Assembly: GCA_030268105.1 (NCBI GenBank)
Contig: BSDZ01000094.1
Span: 963,001-1,027,000 of the forward strand
Source of the DNA: Volvox africanus
Lineage: Eukaryota > Chlorophyta > Chlorophyceae > Chlamydomonadales > Volvocaceae
Direction: 5' to 3'
DNA: 64,000 nt
The notes beneath the pieces were generated by a model. It did not search any database. It was not told the DNA's origin and saw nothing but the letters and a program-made list of their open reading frames with translations. Position numbers and translations under genes: made by a program. This document shows, piece by piece, positions 1-11,375 of the stretch. Each line of letters opens with the position of its first letter. Position 1 is the first letter of the stretch.

Positions 1-103
1 TCGGGAATTCTGTCGGTACGCGGATAGTCCCAAAATTCCTGTTACGTTACGCTACTCTCAGTTGTTCAGTAAATTCCTGTCTTGCTAATTAAGCTCGTGC
101 GTC

Positions 104-1344
104 ATGTCGGGACGCGAAGATAGTTCCTATCTGGGCACCGCCAGCCAGCCTGATGGCGGTCTTGCCACTAGAACTGCTTTTGCTGATCCCGATACGGTCG
201 GGACTCGTCTGATGCCTGATCCCATCATCCTTCAGACCCCTTCGCATTTGATTGTACCACTGTCGGCAGCGGCTACAACAAGTGAGGGAGTCGGAGCACA
301 ACAGGCCCCGGTAACACCTGCGGTTCAAGAACCCGTCGGAATACCGGAGGTAATGAAGTTGACCATCCCCGTGCCTAAACTTAACATTTCCGCTGACGAT
401 AAAGTAAAGAACTCCGGACATAGTGTCGCGGATAGGACACGAGCCTACGTTCGTGATACTAGGCAGTATTTGCAAGCGGTGCACGGCGGGGGATGCGACT
501 CCATTAAATGCTTGTTTGTCGGGAATACCCTCGAGGGTGTTGCAAAGGACTGGTATGATGAATGGACAACCGCTAGGGGCAAGTATACGTTTGATGACTT
601 AGTCAACGCCCTTCTTTCTCGCTTTGCCACGGAAGTTCGCTCGCGTGGCAATGAGGCTCGTAAGACACTGGCACAAGGCACGTACCACATGCGTCCCCAC
701 GAGACTGTTCCTGCTTATCAGTCTCGTTTTGAGGCCCTGATAACACCTATCGTTAACTTTCCTGAAGAGGATCACATTTTCTGGTTCCATCGCGGTCTTT
801 CCGAATCCCTTGCGCGATGGTGTGCCACTGACCTTAGCGGAATTCCTTTTCAATCTTATAATGCTTTGGTAGCTTTTGCTAGAGGAGCAGAAGTTAGACA
901 GTTGGCGGGAAAGGATGTTAAACAATTCAACCCTCGCGTTCACGCGATGCGAGCGCAGGAATCGCCTTCGGAGTTACCACCGAGGGACCAGAGTCCTAAC
1001 CACCAACGCCCCGCGGCGACCGCACATACTGTCCGAAAGGAAAGGCGGTATGACAATCGCGGACGTCACAGCCCAAGTAATCGCGGGTCTGCGGGAGCCG
1101 CGGGCCGAGCTCTGGCCATGCTAAAGGCAAACGAAGAGGGAGCACGCCATCTGTAGCGGCAATGCAGAACGTGGCTCCCAGTATGAAGAAACCTCGGACG
1201 GATGATCCGTATATGCAAAAGTGGGAGTGCCGACGTTCAGAGTTTGATCGTCGAAAGTTTGCTAATCTTTGCTTGTGGTGTGCGGCAGAACACCCTACCC
1301 GCGAGTGCCCCCTTTTGCCACCTTTCGTACCGAAGACGACCTAG
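104..1344 (+). pseudogene. gag: Gag of E1 (capsid plus zinc knuckle), frameshifted
   Basis: This encodes the structural Gag protein that would form the virus-like particle. Translation opens at ATG 104 and reads a retrotransposon Gag capsid region (motifs such as CLFVGNTLEGVAKDWYDEW) for 350 codons to a stop at 1154-1156. The frame then shifts: the nucleocapsid part continues from about 1160 in another frame and ends at TAG 1342-1344. That part holds one zinc knuckle, CLWCAAEHPTREC (about 1270-1308), spaced CX2CX3HX4C. The intact homologue in copy B reads through this junction without a break, so E1 gag has lost its frame near 1100-1160. The final TAG is in frame with pol. Confidence 0.88.
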
Positions 1345-1383
1345 GAAGTTGCCCGGGATGTGGAGGAAGGGACTTCTCCCGGG
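1342..1383 (+). promoter_or_regulatory. Putative Gag-Pol readthrough signal: UAG plus stem-loop
   Basis: TAG at 1342-1344 ends Gag, and pol continues in the same frame with no ATG nearby. Seven nt later, CCCGGGA (1352-1358) can pair perfectly with TCCCGGG (1377-1383) around an 18-nt purine-rich loop. The family-2 copies have the same spacing, stem length and loop length. By analogy with gammaretroviruses, where UAG is followed by a structured element about 8 nt downstream, I infer programmed readthrough. Confidence 0.6.
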
Positions 1384-4300
1384 ATAGAAGAAAGTAGATG
1401 TGGCCGCTGGCCGTCGTTACGCCCTGCCGTAAGGGCCCTTTTACCTGCTGTTTTCAGACAAATCGAACGGGCTATCGAGCGACGCTTCTCACTCGACGGA
1501 CGCACGGGACTAAATCATTTTGACCCGTTGTGTAATTTATTTGCGCCGCGTTGCCCCCTCTCTTCTCTCGATTTATCTGGCCACACTACGCTATTTATCC
1601 CTTCATCTTTCCGTGAGTTGTGTGAACAGCTCGCCAGGTACAAGAAGTACCACCGTCAAAGTCCAGACACTGCAGCTTGCATATTAATTCCCTCCTTTTG
1701 CCAACGTAAGGTGGCGTCCTTGTTGGAAGGTATGCAACGTGTTCTCCGATTCGAGTCGGGCACCGCTCTGTTTAACGGTGTGGATGTGACGGGTAATCCG
1801 ATGATGCTGCCTAAACTATCTTTCGCTGCTGAAGTGTGGTTTGAGGCCCCTCTTTTAAGTCCTGTCAGGTTCGAACCTGCTATAGGATCTCTTCTGATGT
1901 CTGCGGAGTCGACTCCGACGGGGAATCGCGTCCCCATTATCGAGATCGGCCTCGGAGGTCGACTGGTGAAGGCGCTTGTGGATACCGGCGCCAGTGACGA
2001 CTTCATCTCGGCAAAGGAGGTGAAAGATTTGGGGTTGACCCCTCAGTCGTCCGATTGTGCACAGGTTGTCCTCGCTAATGGAGGAAAGCATCCCATCATG
2101 GGCAGGATCACCCTTAGCCTATCGATAGGCCCTCTGCGTGTTAGGGCCCAACCGTATGTGCTCCAAGGTCTCTCGGAGACCGCACAATACATTCTGGGTG
2201 CCGCGACATTACGACAGTACCGTGCGCGCATCGATATGGAGTCCACCACACTTAGTTTGTGCAAAGGGAACCTATCGACTAAGGTACCTTTTCTGTCGTA
2301 CCAAGATGTCACACCAGAGGAGGGCGGAACTGTTGCGGAGCCTGAGGTTAACTTTGCTTTGGCGGCGATCGTCAGCGGAAAACAAGAACCCAAGCTAATT
2401 GGACGCAAAGAAACAGATCGAATGATACGGAGAGGCGCCCATGTGTTGCTTGTGAGGCCACGGGTGCAGTCGAATGCTACCACCGCGCAGTCCACCGTGA
2501 AGGATCTTGAGGTCGAAGCCCTCCTGCATGAATATGCTGATGTTTTTCATGACATCCCAGGGCTCCCACCTATGCGACCTGTTGACCATACGATCCCTCT
2601 GGTGCCTGGAGCACAACCCGTTTCACGACCTATGTACAGGTTAAGCCCGTTGGAGCTGGATGAAGTGAAGCGGCAAGTGAGGGATCTGCTCGCAAAGGGT
2701 ATGATTCGGCCCAGCACATCGCCATACTCTGCACCGATATTGTTTGTCGGTAAGAAGGATGGGACGTTGCGTATGTGCATCGATTATAGAGGCTTGAATG
2801 CGACCACGATCAAAAATCGCTACCCTTTGCCGCGCGTTGATGACCTGCTCGACAAGCTGAAAGGCTCAGCTTATTTTTCCTCGATTGACCTCCAACAAGG
2901 GTATAATCAGATACGCATCGCTGCCTCTGATATTCCGAAAACCGCTTTCCGGACTCCCTTTGGTCATTTCGAGTATACGGTTTTGTCGTTTGGACTTACT
3001 AATGCGCCCGCCACATTTCAAGCAGTGATGGATCGCATGTTCAGACCGTATATCGACAGGTTCGTCGTTTGCTATTTGGATGATATTCTGATCTATTCCA
3101 AAACGCGCGAGGAGCATCTGAAGCATCTCAAGCTCGTGCTTGAGGTGATGAAGCGGGAGCAACTGTTTGCTAAACGCGCCAAGTGCTTTTGGGCGCAGCC
3201 GCAAGTGGAGTATTTGGGCCACATCGTGTTGGCCACTGGGGTCAGGATGGACCCACGGAAGGTAGCTGTGGTTCGCGAATGGCCCGCGCCTCAGAACCTC
3301 ACCGAACTACGTCAGTTCTTGGGTTTGACTAACTACTTCCGTAAGTTTACTAAAAATTACTCCATTATTGCGGCCCCGCTTACAAATTTAACGAAGAAAG
3401 GAGGTTTCGTTTCTCTTGAATCCTGGACACCCGCATGTCAGCGGGCATTCGAAGAGCTCAAACGAATCGTCGCCGACGACGTTACCCTCTCTTTTCCTGA
3501 CTACTCGTTGCCTTTCCGTGTTGAAGTTATATCGGATGCTTCTTTGCATGGAAGCGGCGCTGTATTGTTACAGGAAGGACGACCGATCGCCTTCACGAGT
3601 AAGAAGTTTTCGGGTGCGGAGGCCCGATATACAACTGGAGAGCAGGAGCTGTTGGCAGCTCTACATGCTTTGAAGGAATGGCGTTGTTACCTCGAGGGCC
3701 GCCCTTTTACGCTGAAGACTGATCATAAGCCGCTGACATTCTTGCAGAGTGTCCCTACGCTTAACCGACGACAAGCTCGATGGATGGAGTATCTATCTCG
3801 TTTCGACTGCACGTGGGAGTATATCGCCGGCAGGATTAATATTGCTGACGCCCTCAGTCGACATCCCTCATTGCATGCTGCTATTTTGGCAGCACCAGTC
3901 ACTCGCTCGCGCAGCCAGGAGGTGCCGATAGCAGTGGACCTTGCGTAGCGACTCAAGGCGGCATATGAAGTGGATCCATGGTTTGCTTCACCTAACAATG
4001 TGGAACATTTGCACAAGCGCAACAATTTGTGGATACGGCAGGATGGCTCGACCACACAAATCGTCGTGCCCAACGACGACGCTTTACGCTACGATATTCT
4101 TGCACGGTTCCACGAGGACCCGTTAGCAGGACATCCTGGAAGCACGTGATTGGCAGAGCTTGTACGACGCTCATTCTGGTGGCCGCGCGTGGTGAAGGAT
4201 GCGGAAAATTTCGTGCAAAGGTGCAGTTTATGTCAGCGCAATAAAGCACTATCCGGTAAGGGCCAGGGCTTATTACAACCTTTACCTATACCCGATGCCC

Positions 4301-5413
4301 CTTGGGAAAGTGTCTCTATGGACTTCGTAGTCGCGCTGCCCAAAACTGAAGGGGGATACGACTCGGTGTTCGTAATGGTCGATCGTTTGACCAAGATGGT
4401 CCATTTAGCCCCCTGCACCTCGTCTTGCACCGCTGAGCAAACAGCACGATTATTTTTCAATAATGTGGTTCGATTGCATGGCGTTCCTAAAAATGTGATA
4501 TCCGATCACGGCGGGCAATTCACGTCTAAGTTTTGGGAAGCGCTATGTCAACTCGTCGGTATGCGCGTTCATTTGAGCACAGCATATCATCCACAATCTG
4601 ATGGGCAAACCGAACGCACAAATCGCACACTGGGCGACATGTTGAGGAATTTCGCGGGACGCACACCCTCTGTTTGGGATACGTTTCTGACTTTGGCAGA
4701 ATTCGCGCTTAACAACGCTGTTAACCGCTCCACAGGTCAAAGCCCTTTCTTTCTGAATTACGGATTCCATCCTGCGCTACCCGTGTGGCGAGAGTTGGAG
4801 ATAAATATCCCTGCGGCTAAAACCTTTGCCAAGTCGTTCCTATCCCGCATGACAGATGCGAAGGCATGCCTGGACGCAGCACAACAACGGACGACGGACT
4901 ATTATAATAAATCCAAACGGGACGTAACATTTTCGGCGGGACAAATGGTATTATTGAGCACTAAGAACTTGCGTTCGCTCGCTGACGGTTCCCGTAAATT
5001 GTTACCTCGCAGGATCGGCCCGTATCCCGTTGTTCGCATGATAGGGAATGTAGCTGTGGAGCTATCCCTACCTTCTGACATGAATATCCACCCCACATTC
5101 CATATTTCTTTAATCCGCCCTTATCGCGGCACAGTACCCGTTGGAAACGACACCGATGCCCCTGCAGTAATGGACCCCGGTCCCGAGACCTGGATCGCAG
5201 GCAAACAAAAGGTGTATGATGTGGAACGTATCTTGGATTATCGGGTTCGTCGCATTGGTCAACAACGACGAAAGCGGAAGAAAGCATGAGTATCTGGTCA
5301 AGTGGACTGGCTATTCGAGCGAGCATAATTCGTGGGAGCCGATGCGTAACTTCTCGCCGGAAATGAAGCCCTTATTGGAGGAAGCTCGTCTTCGTGCCAC
5401 GCAAACCCAATGA
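1345..5413 (+). pseudogene. pol: Pol polyprotein of E1 (PR-RT-RH-IN-chromodomain) with 2 nonsense codons and 1 frameshift
   Basis: Domains in order are: an aspartic protease with [12 protein letters not shown] near 1975; reverse transcriptase with the YLDD active site near 3073; RNase H with TSKKFSGAE near 3595; an integrase zinc-binding region near 4100-4240; the DDE core (SMDFVV near 4315, SDHGGQFTS near 4501, DGQTERTNR near 4600); a GPY/F-like module near 5010; and a chromodomain, [18 protein letters not shown], near 5290-5345. Compared with sister copies, TAG at 3946-3948 replaces a glutamine codon and TGA at 4147-4149 replaces an arginine codon. A small indel near 5285 puts the chromodomain out of frame. 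No upstream ATG serves pol, so it depends on Gag. Confidence 0.92.
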
Positions 5414-5457
5414 TCCTTGCAGTTGATGCTGTTCGATGCAGTGAGGACGCTGCATAC

Positions 5458-5472
5458 GGGAAGGGGGATAGT
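5458..5472 (+). other. Polypurine tract of E1
   Basis: A purine run (ggg aagggggata gt) abuts the TG start of the 3' LTR, as expected for the plus-strand primer of an LTR retrotransposon. Confidence 0.7.
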
Positions 5473-6271
5473 TGTTGTATGCGGATTCGATCACCATTTA
5501 CATTCACGAAGGCCGCGATGCATTTAAACACTATAACGCATAATACAAGTATATTAGCATGATATACTCGAGTATATCTGGCTAATCAGGCATGTCGCAT
5601 TATCATCCACGACATCGCGCTGTCGGTCAACATGTTTGACTCGAAGCTGATTATTAATGCGCGATCTATCCATTGGCATATTATATCGCGTAATAATACT
5701 TTAAATGTTATTACCCAATTTACGTCACAAACCATACGCGTATGCGAGAAGGCGACGATCGCGATGGTTGGGTCGGCAACCGAATATTGTTATTCGGACC
5801 CTTGCATAATGCATGCGTTGCATTTAATAATATCACGGATGATACGATATTTAGGGCAGTGTTGTCAAGGTACTCACACTTGAGATCGCAATCCAGTGAG
5901 ACCTGTACTGCATTCCGATATCGAGGACGGCCGCCTAGAGACCGAAGTCGGCGCGACGCTAACTTTGGACTAAGTATTCGAGTACTTAACTCTAATCAAT
6001 ACGCATACATACGATATAATCATTTATATTCGGCCTGAGCTATTCTAGCACGCCATCAGCAGCCGAGTGATGAACATTGCCCACGGGGTCTGACGGCAGA
6101 CTTAAATCCTGTAATTGAAGAACATCGTAAGTTGAATCTTTCCTTGTCATTGAGTCTTCCGCTGTCTGATATTTGCATTAGATTGCCTTGCTGTTCGCAA
6201 GCTTGGTTCGCACACAGCTAACATCCAGACGTGCAGAGCTAATGCATGATTGGGGAAGGAAGGATACAACA
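5473..6271 (+). repeat. 3' LTR of E1 (family 1, about 800 bp)
   Basis: It begins TGTTGTATGCGG right after the polypurine tract and ends GGATACAACA. The same sequence recurs as a solo LTR at 59525-60339 and as fragments at 33614, 57190, 57621 and 61915. It contains a perfect hairpin, CCGAATA/TATTCGG (5780-5797), that recurs in altered form in family-2 LTRs. Confidence 0.88.
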
Positions 6272-6455
6272 GGTCTGACGGCAGACTACCATTTTATAAT
6301 CAAGGATCATTGTAAGTTGAATCCTTCCTTGCTCTAAAGTCTTCCGCTATCACATTGCTCGCATCAAAGTGCTCTGCTGTTCGTAAGCATGAGGCACTTG
6401 TATCTGACACTCAGACATGCAGATCTAGTGCATGAGCAAAGAAGGAAGGATTTAA
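6272..6455 (+). repeat. Diverged family-1 LTR tail fragment
   Basis: Starting with ggtctgacggcagac, this stretch parallels the last third of the adjacent LTR (compare from about 6088) with many differences, up to a degenerate GGAAGGAT end. It looks like the remnant of an older LTR beside which E1 lies. Confidence 0.6.
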
Positions 6456-6509
6456 CAGACGGAAGGATACAAGATATAGGTTCAGGGACGACGGTTGTGG
6501 CACGGCAAA

Positions 6510-7199
6510 TATGCCCCTGGAATTCCTGGTTCTACCCCAATTGAGAGTGGGCCGAAGACATAAAGTTGAGGGACCCCATATTGATGGATGGTGACGACCC
6601 CAATTATAGTGACCTGCGAGCTAATCAGGAGCGGAGTTGGTGCCTTAGTTGATTCGGCAGATTCTGTTGTACCTCTGTTGTGTCGGCCTTCAAAGGCCTG
6701 ATCGGAAGATGACCATCGGTGGTCCAATCTTTGACACTACCCGTAGATACCCCAGGACACTACAATTATCCCCCTTCTCATGGATGTGTCCTCACATCCC
6801 AGGGCCAGGATGAGCCACATCCTGGGAGGAAAGATCCCTTTCATGTTCCTCATCCCTCTTTTGGCGGAATTTCTGCATCACAACCGCCACTACAGGGAAT
6901 CGCATCCGGATCAGTCCCCGACCTGTCTCGATACCAATTGTTGTACCTCTGTTATGTCGGCCTACAAAGGCCCGATCGGAAGATGACCATCGGTGGTCCA
7001 ATCTTTGACACTACCCGTAGATACCCCAGGATACTACAGATTCCGCTGGATGCAGGTGGTGGGTGCTAAACCTGGGAAAAGCACTGATTTCGGAGAAGTC
7101 GGCATGGGAGACCAGATGAGGGTGCCCCGAAATACCAGGGAAGGTAGGGACTGCCAGGTTAGTGGCCACGGGTGATGTACCCCCCTATCCCACACACAT
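6510..7199. repeat. Dispersed repeat R1, copy A, split by the TRIM at 6665-7038
   Basis: The two parts (6510-6664 and 7039-7199) are collinear with 15658-15976 and 26602-26926, each about 320 bp, running from TATGCCCCTGG to CACACACAT. There is no coding potential and no convincing target duplication at the repeat ends, so the class is unknown; a solo LTR or short non-autonomous element is possible. Confidence 0.7.
6665..7038 (-). mobile_element. TRIM (miniature LTR retrotransposon), 374 bp
   Basis: Two 100-bp direct repeats (6665-6764 and 6939-7038) flank 174 bp of non-coding DNA. The element reads on the minus strand. Its primer-binding site, complement of 6922-6936 (TGGTATCGAGACAGG), sits 2 nt from one LTR; its polypurine tract, complement of 6765-6779 (gagaagggggataat), abuts the other. 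GATTC is duplicated on both sides (6660-6664 and 7039-7043). The undisturbed target is visible in the two other R1 copies, where GATTC occurs once. The LTR end GAGGTACAACA, the primer site and the tract match family-2 gypsy elements, which probably supply its proteins. Confidence 0.88.
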
Positions 7200-7777
7200 A
7201 ACAGAGTCCTGGTCCATGGAACTGAGAGGTCTTGTGTGTGTTGGACGAGTAGACACCGTAGGGAGGGTTTTTGGGAAAAAAATCCTCAAGGTGACTTGAT
7301 GATGCGACATTGGCTTGGTCCATCAGGTGCACGATTTCACACGAACAAATGCCAAAGTCAACCTGCAGGTGCGGGTTGAGTTGAGTTGGGCTTCTTGGGG
7401 CTCGAGCGACTTGGGAAGCTCGAAAAACAAGGTCCCGGATCTTCAAGGTCTCGATCCAGTGTAACAGCGGCTTCATTTCGCCGGTTGACGGAGCTACAAG
7501 GGATGAGCTCCGAGTAACTGTGCCGTAGGGCACGTGGCTCTAAGGTGACTCCTCGTTAGTTTACATTATAGTAGGTTGTTAACAAAAGAAGAGGAAGTGA
7601 ATGTCTATGATATTCGGGCAGCTTAAATAGCACTGCCGGGCTCATAAAAGGCCTTACATCTATTCAAAACTGGCGCGCACTCTACAACCAACAGTGCTCG
7701 CATGCAAGTAGTTCCGTGCGACTTGTTCAAGTTCTATGCGCTAGATCTATTGTAATAATTATGTAACTATCTTATTT
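7200..7777. other. No recognisable gene
   Basis: I see no convincing coding region, repeat or RNA gene here. Open frames on the minus strand near 7159-7533 lack recognisable motifs. Confidence 0.5.
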
Positions 7778-8539
7778 GTGAGAAATTATCATAGTTTGAC
7801 GACTCAGTTTCACACATTCTGGCGCTTCTGCGCCATTCACGCTGTTACACTAGCCGACTCTGGAGCCAATGATGACTTCATTTCGGTATCAGTGGTTTCG
7901 CAGCTTGGCCTGAAACCTAGCCCATGCTCCTGGTCACAAGTTACTCTCGCTGATGGGGGTAAGCAGGCTATCTTGGGGCAGGATAATCTTCGTCTATCTG
8001 CAGGTCCTTTATGGTTAAATGTCCGCCCATATGTGTTGCCTGAGCTAACTGATGCTGCCACGTATATCTTGGGTTCTTCCACCCTAGCACATTATGGGTC
8101 TGTCCTTGACTATGAGTCTAAGTCTTTGCGCCTGCGCTAGGGGACTCTAGCTTGCAAGGTACCCTTTACTACAGCCGGGCAGCCACCAGGACAGACGACA
8201 CCTGCGCCTTGCTTTAAGTATGCAACCGCTGCTATCTGTCAGCACATTGAACCTGAAGTTGTTGGCAGAAAAGCAGCAGTTTGCATGATTCACAAGGGGG
8301 CTCATGCTTTACTAGTACGGCCCAAGTTGCACCTGAATGCAACATCTATCCCATCTGATGCCACTGACCCTGAGCTTTAGGCCCTGTTACAGGAATATGC
8401 AGATATATTCCAGATCCCTGGTAAGCCTCCAATACGGCCTGTGGATCACACCATACCTTTGGTGCCTGGCGCAGTACCCGTTTCCAGCTCCATGTATCGG
8501 CTAAGCCCCTTGGAGCTGGACGAGGTTAAGCTCATTTAG
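7778..8539 (+). pseudogene. pol: Gypsy pol relic: protease and start of RT, another family
   Basis: The translation contains an aspartic protease (LADSGANDDFISV near 7850, then [15 protein letters not shown] and TYILGSSTLAHYGS). It is followed by the linker and the conserved entry to reverse transcriptase ([12 protein letters not shown], then [13 protein letters not shown]), where the sequence stops at about 8537. The catalytic motif is DSGA rather than the DTGA of the other families. In-frame stops at 8138-8140 and near 8378 show decay. The RT core, RNase H and integrase are absent. It is diverged from families 1 and 2 and probably represents a third family. Confidence 0.8.
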
Positions 8540-9545
8540 CGTCTGCCGTTATAAAACGGTAAGTTCCGGAAAGTCGCCTAATTATGCCTTTTCTTCGGCT
8601 TGAACGGCTTCTAAAGTAGCCATGAAAACAAGACGCGAGGTCAATTGATCACGACAACCACCTACGACTACAACAGAGCCAAAAACAACGAAAGCCACAA
8701 GGAAAACCAAAAAACTAGCACACCGCCTGATCCCAGGAAGTAAGCGGGCAGCTCTCGTCGCTCCCTCGCCACCGTACTATTACAGCTGTACCGCAGGGCT
8801 CAAAACTGATTGTTGGCATACCCAGATCTTACGTAGCCACGCCTAATTCTCCTTCTCTCATAGTTCACTAATGCAACAATTTATTATCTTTTTACAGATA
8901 CTGTTTGATGTCGTTGGCTCGATTGTCGCAGATAAAGCTGTTTCCGTTGTTGCCGTAGTACGCCAAACGTCTCCTTTAAGAATCCCTTACGTCTTAGAAA
9001 TAAATAAAAGGGACTATATTTCGGTCCATAGTATTAATTGAGCCAACGACATTATGCCACATGTGCTTAGCTGTCTATTCTGGCCGGATATGGAGCCCAA
9101 CAAGAAGCTGGAGCGTACAATTCTTGTCATGATGCTCACAACAATATTAACGTATGCAGGATGGATGCTTTTTTGTTGCTTTAGTGTTTAGGTCGGGGAC
9201 ACACGGTGATGAAAGGAAGGTGAATGCAAGAAATAACATGTATGTACGAGCGACCATGCACACGCAGGCAACATTCGGCGGATAGGTACCTCCTAGCATA
9301 AATCGTCAATGTCATATTTTCGAAGGAGGACGTGGAATGACTTGCTCCACATCTGCCTCTATTTACCTTGCAGGTCAACATCGCATCTTTGGCGGACAAG
9401 CGCAACAGCCCAGGATGCTTTGGAAGGTGCGATTTTAGGATATGATGAAGAAGCTGATCGCCGTCGCATACCTCCATCCACATATATAATGAGGGTATTA
9501 AAGGGCCCGAGATACGGTTAACCACCTGGCTACAGATATCATTTT
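8540..9545. repeat. No gene; imperfect inverted repeat at 8908-9052
   Basis: The only structure I can point to is a 17-bp inverted repeat with one mismatch (8908-8924 and 9036-9052, core GTCGTTGGCTC/GAGCCAACGAC) enclosing about 110 bp. It could be a small foldback element. The rest shows nothing recognisable. Confidence 0.4.
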
Positions 9546-9574
9546 ATTAGTTGTTGCTCTCGGAACAAAAGCCA
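9546..9574 (-). repeat. DIRS short repeat B2
   Basis: A 29-bp sequence (core TTGTTGCTCTCGGAACAAAA) is repeated exactly at 9850-9878. About 120 bp separate it from A2, which is longer than expected for a canonical A2-B2 junction. Confidence 0.65.
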
Positions 9575-9696
9575 TTGCCATTTCTATTACAATTGCACTG
9601 TGCTAATAAAGTCCTAGGTCAAGGACCGAAGGCCTGACGAATTAAGGAAAGAAACCAGCAACACTTCGGGCGACGCGACAAGGGATGGGCGGGCGG

Positions 9697-9878
9697 GCGC
9701 GTGCTGAACAACAAAAACAAGATATAAAGGAAAGACTACGCACGCGAATAAATACAGCCCTGAGGACACGGGCTGAGGTAAGGCCCTTAGTTTAAATGCC
9801 TTACCGAGGCCTTACGCCTAACTAACCCGGCTTCCTAACGCAAGCCCGCATTAGTTGTTGCTCTCGGAACAAAAGCCA
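9697..9878 (-). repeat. DIRS repeats A2 (9697-9852) and B1 (9850-9878)
   Basis: The A2 copy starts gcgcgtgctgaac and ends cccgcatta; it matches 12528-12678 with a few differences and a short indel. B1 follows at once. The repeat also contains GGGCTGAGGTAAGGCC-type short palindromes. Confidence 0.75.
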
Positions 9879-9989
9879 AAGAAAAGATACCAGCGCTTAA
9901 CGTTTGAAGTACTGAACTCCAAAAGGCGCGACCCGGCCAACCGCTAGCATGCCAAAAAACGCTAAGGCTTTAGGGCAGGCGCAAACACC

Positions 9990-10232
9990 TTAGTCAAGAT
10001 AATGCTCCCGAAAAGCCGACGAATTAGTACTCCAACCACCAAAGGCTTCCACAACCTCCATGGGAACACCAGCTGCCCGGGCCGCCGAGGCACCACCTCG
10101 CCTTAGACTATACAGAGTGTGCACGCCCCGAAGGCTCTGCAAACCAAACTGACCAAGCACCAGGTCGAACCAATGCTCTGCCCCTTGAGAAGACGCTGCA
10201 ACAAGGCAACTCGGAGAAAAGGAAGACCACAA
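9990..10232 (-). pseudogene. Tyrosine recombinase C-terminus of the DIRS-like element
   Basis: This would integrate the cDNA circle by tyrosine recombination. The peptide contains YSLRRGGASAARAAG, matching the catalytic HxxR box region, then GGWSTNSSAFREHYLD with the nucleophilic tyrosine near the end. The histidine expected at the start of the box is tyrosine here. The upstream catalytic arginine and the N-terminal half are not recognisable, so this is a fragment. Confidence 0.75.
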
Positions 10233-10545
10233 AGAGGAAACTGCAGTACTGGGGCACGTTCAGCAGACACTACCCTACCTTTCCAGTTAAGGGGCTTGTA
10301 CTGGAAAACCGGGATACCTCCCAACTCCACCACACGTGCCCAACAAACCGACAGGGGGCAATCCGGACGCAGGAACAAACAAAACCCCAAAACAACAAAT
10401 AAAAGCGGCAAGAAAACTGGAGAGCTAACCGAAACTAACGGTAACGCCTCATACAGCACCCAAGCACTCTCCGCACTGAAGGCTAAGACTAAAGAGGAGG
10501 TGGGGGAAAAGGAGACCTGAAGACGCTCCCAACCCTTTCTGAAAG

Positions 10546-11361
10546 CTACAAGCAAGGCATTGTCTCCCGCACAAGGCTTAGGGTAACCCAGAAGGTCGTA
10601 ACCAGACTGGCCTGCTCCTTCGAAGGGAAAACGAAAAGAAAGTCGTCCAGGTAGGGTAGAACCCGAGCTCCAAGACGGGCTGGTCGTCCACTGCCACATG
10701 CTGGGAAAAATTGATGCGGCGGCATGGGAGGTGTAACCCGACATTTCTTGCCACCGACCGCTGCAATAGGATCCCTCCAGAAACGAATTACATTCCGCAT
10801 AATCTTCGTGAACCAGTAAGGACTATTCAACCAACCCATGGGTAGGGCATTCATCTCATACAGAGTGTCACAGAAGCGGAAGGTAAAGAAACGTCAATCC
10901 ACTGGACGGATGGGAATATGGTAAAAGGCATCAGCTAAATCCACCTTGATTATCCACGAATTCTGAATGCCCATACGACGTAGGGTACGGAGGGATTCAT
11001 AACGGCACTTATAAGCCTTCTGCGCAATGTTCATCTGCTTAAGGTTGACAACAAGGCGCCAGGAAGCACTACCCTGCTTTGGCACACAAAAGGCATTAAC
11101 CACATGCTCAACCGTCCGTGAGGGGTCCACACGGGAGATGGCCCCAAGAGCAATGAGGCGGGGTTCATCTACCTCTTGCCACCACCGTTTCTGTATCTCC
11201 GAGACTGGAAAACTCGGGAGATCAAAGGCAGGGGGCGGACAACCATTACGAAACTCCACTGGAACCCCCTGCTTCAGCACATGTAGCGTCCGAGTGTCCG
11301 CCCCAATAGCCTTCCAAGCTGCTAGGTGTGCTTGAACACGAGCATGCAAAGGGGGGCTCAT
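10546..11361 (-). pseudogene. Reverse transcriptase of the DIRS-like element, one in-frame stop
   Basis: The N-terminal part reads FCVPKQGSASWRLVVNLKQM, then IIKVDLADAFYHIPIRP with the first catalytic aspartates. After a single in-frame TGA near 10891-10893 it continues with MNALPMGWLNSPYWF and YLDDFLFVF, the second catalytic pair. This is a DIRS-type RT rather than the gypsy type. The RNase H domain that should follow is missing or unrecognisable. The gag-like ORF lies immediately upstream (15 bp). Confidence 0.85.
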
Positions 11362-11375
11362 GATCCAAAACTACT

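Larger units (their letters stand above)
1..6271 (+). mobile_element. Ty3/gypsy chromovirus copy E1 (family 1), 5' LTR outside window, decayed
   Basis: The order is leader, Gag, UAG, Pol with a C-terminal chromodomain, polypurine tract and a 3' LTR, which is the layout of a chromovirus. The first 103 bases are untranslated leader; the 5' LTR and primer site must lie left of the window. The element cannot be autonomous: gag has a frameshift, and pol has two nonsense codons and one frameshift. Its proteins are clearly related to, but distinct from, those of family 2 further right. Relics of the same family lie at 33614-35584, 43058-44126 and 57120-58614. Confidence 0.92.

Noticed and set aside
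10103..10744. 213-codon minus-strand frame overlapping the RT end and recombinase
   Set aside because: It runs out of frame with the recognisable RT and recombinase segments and shows no RNase H motif.
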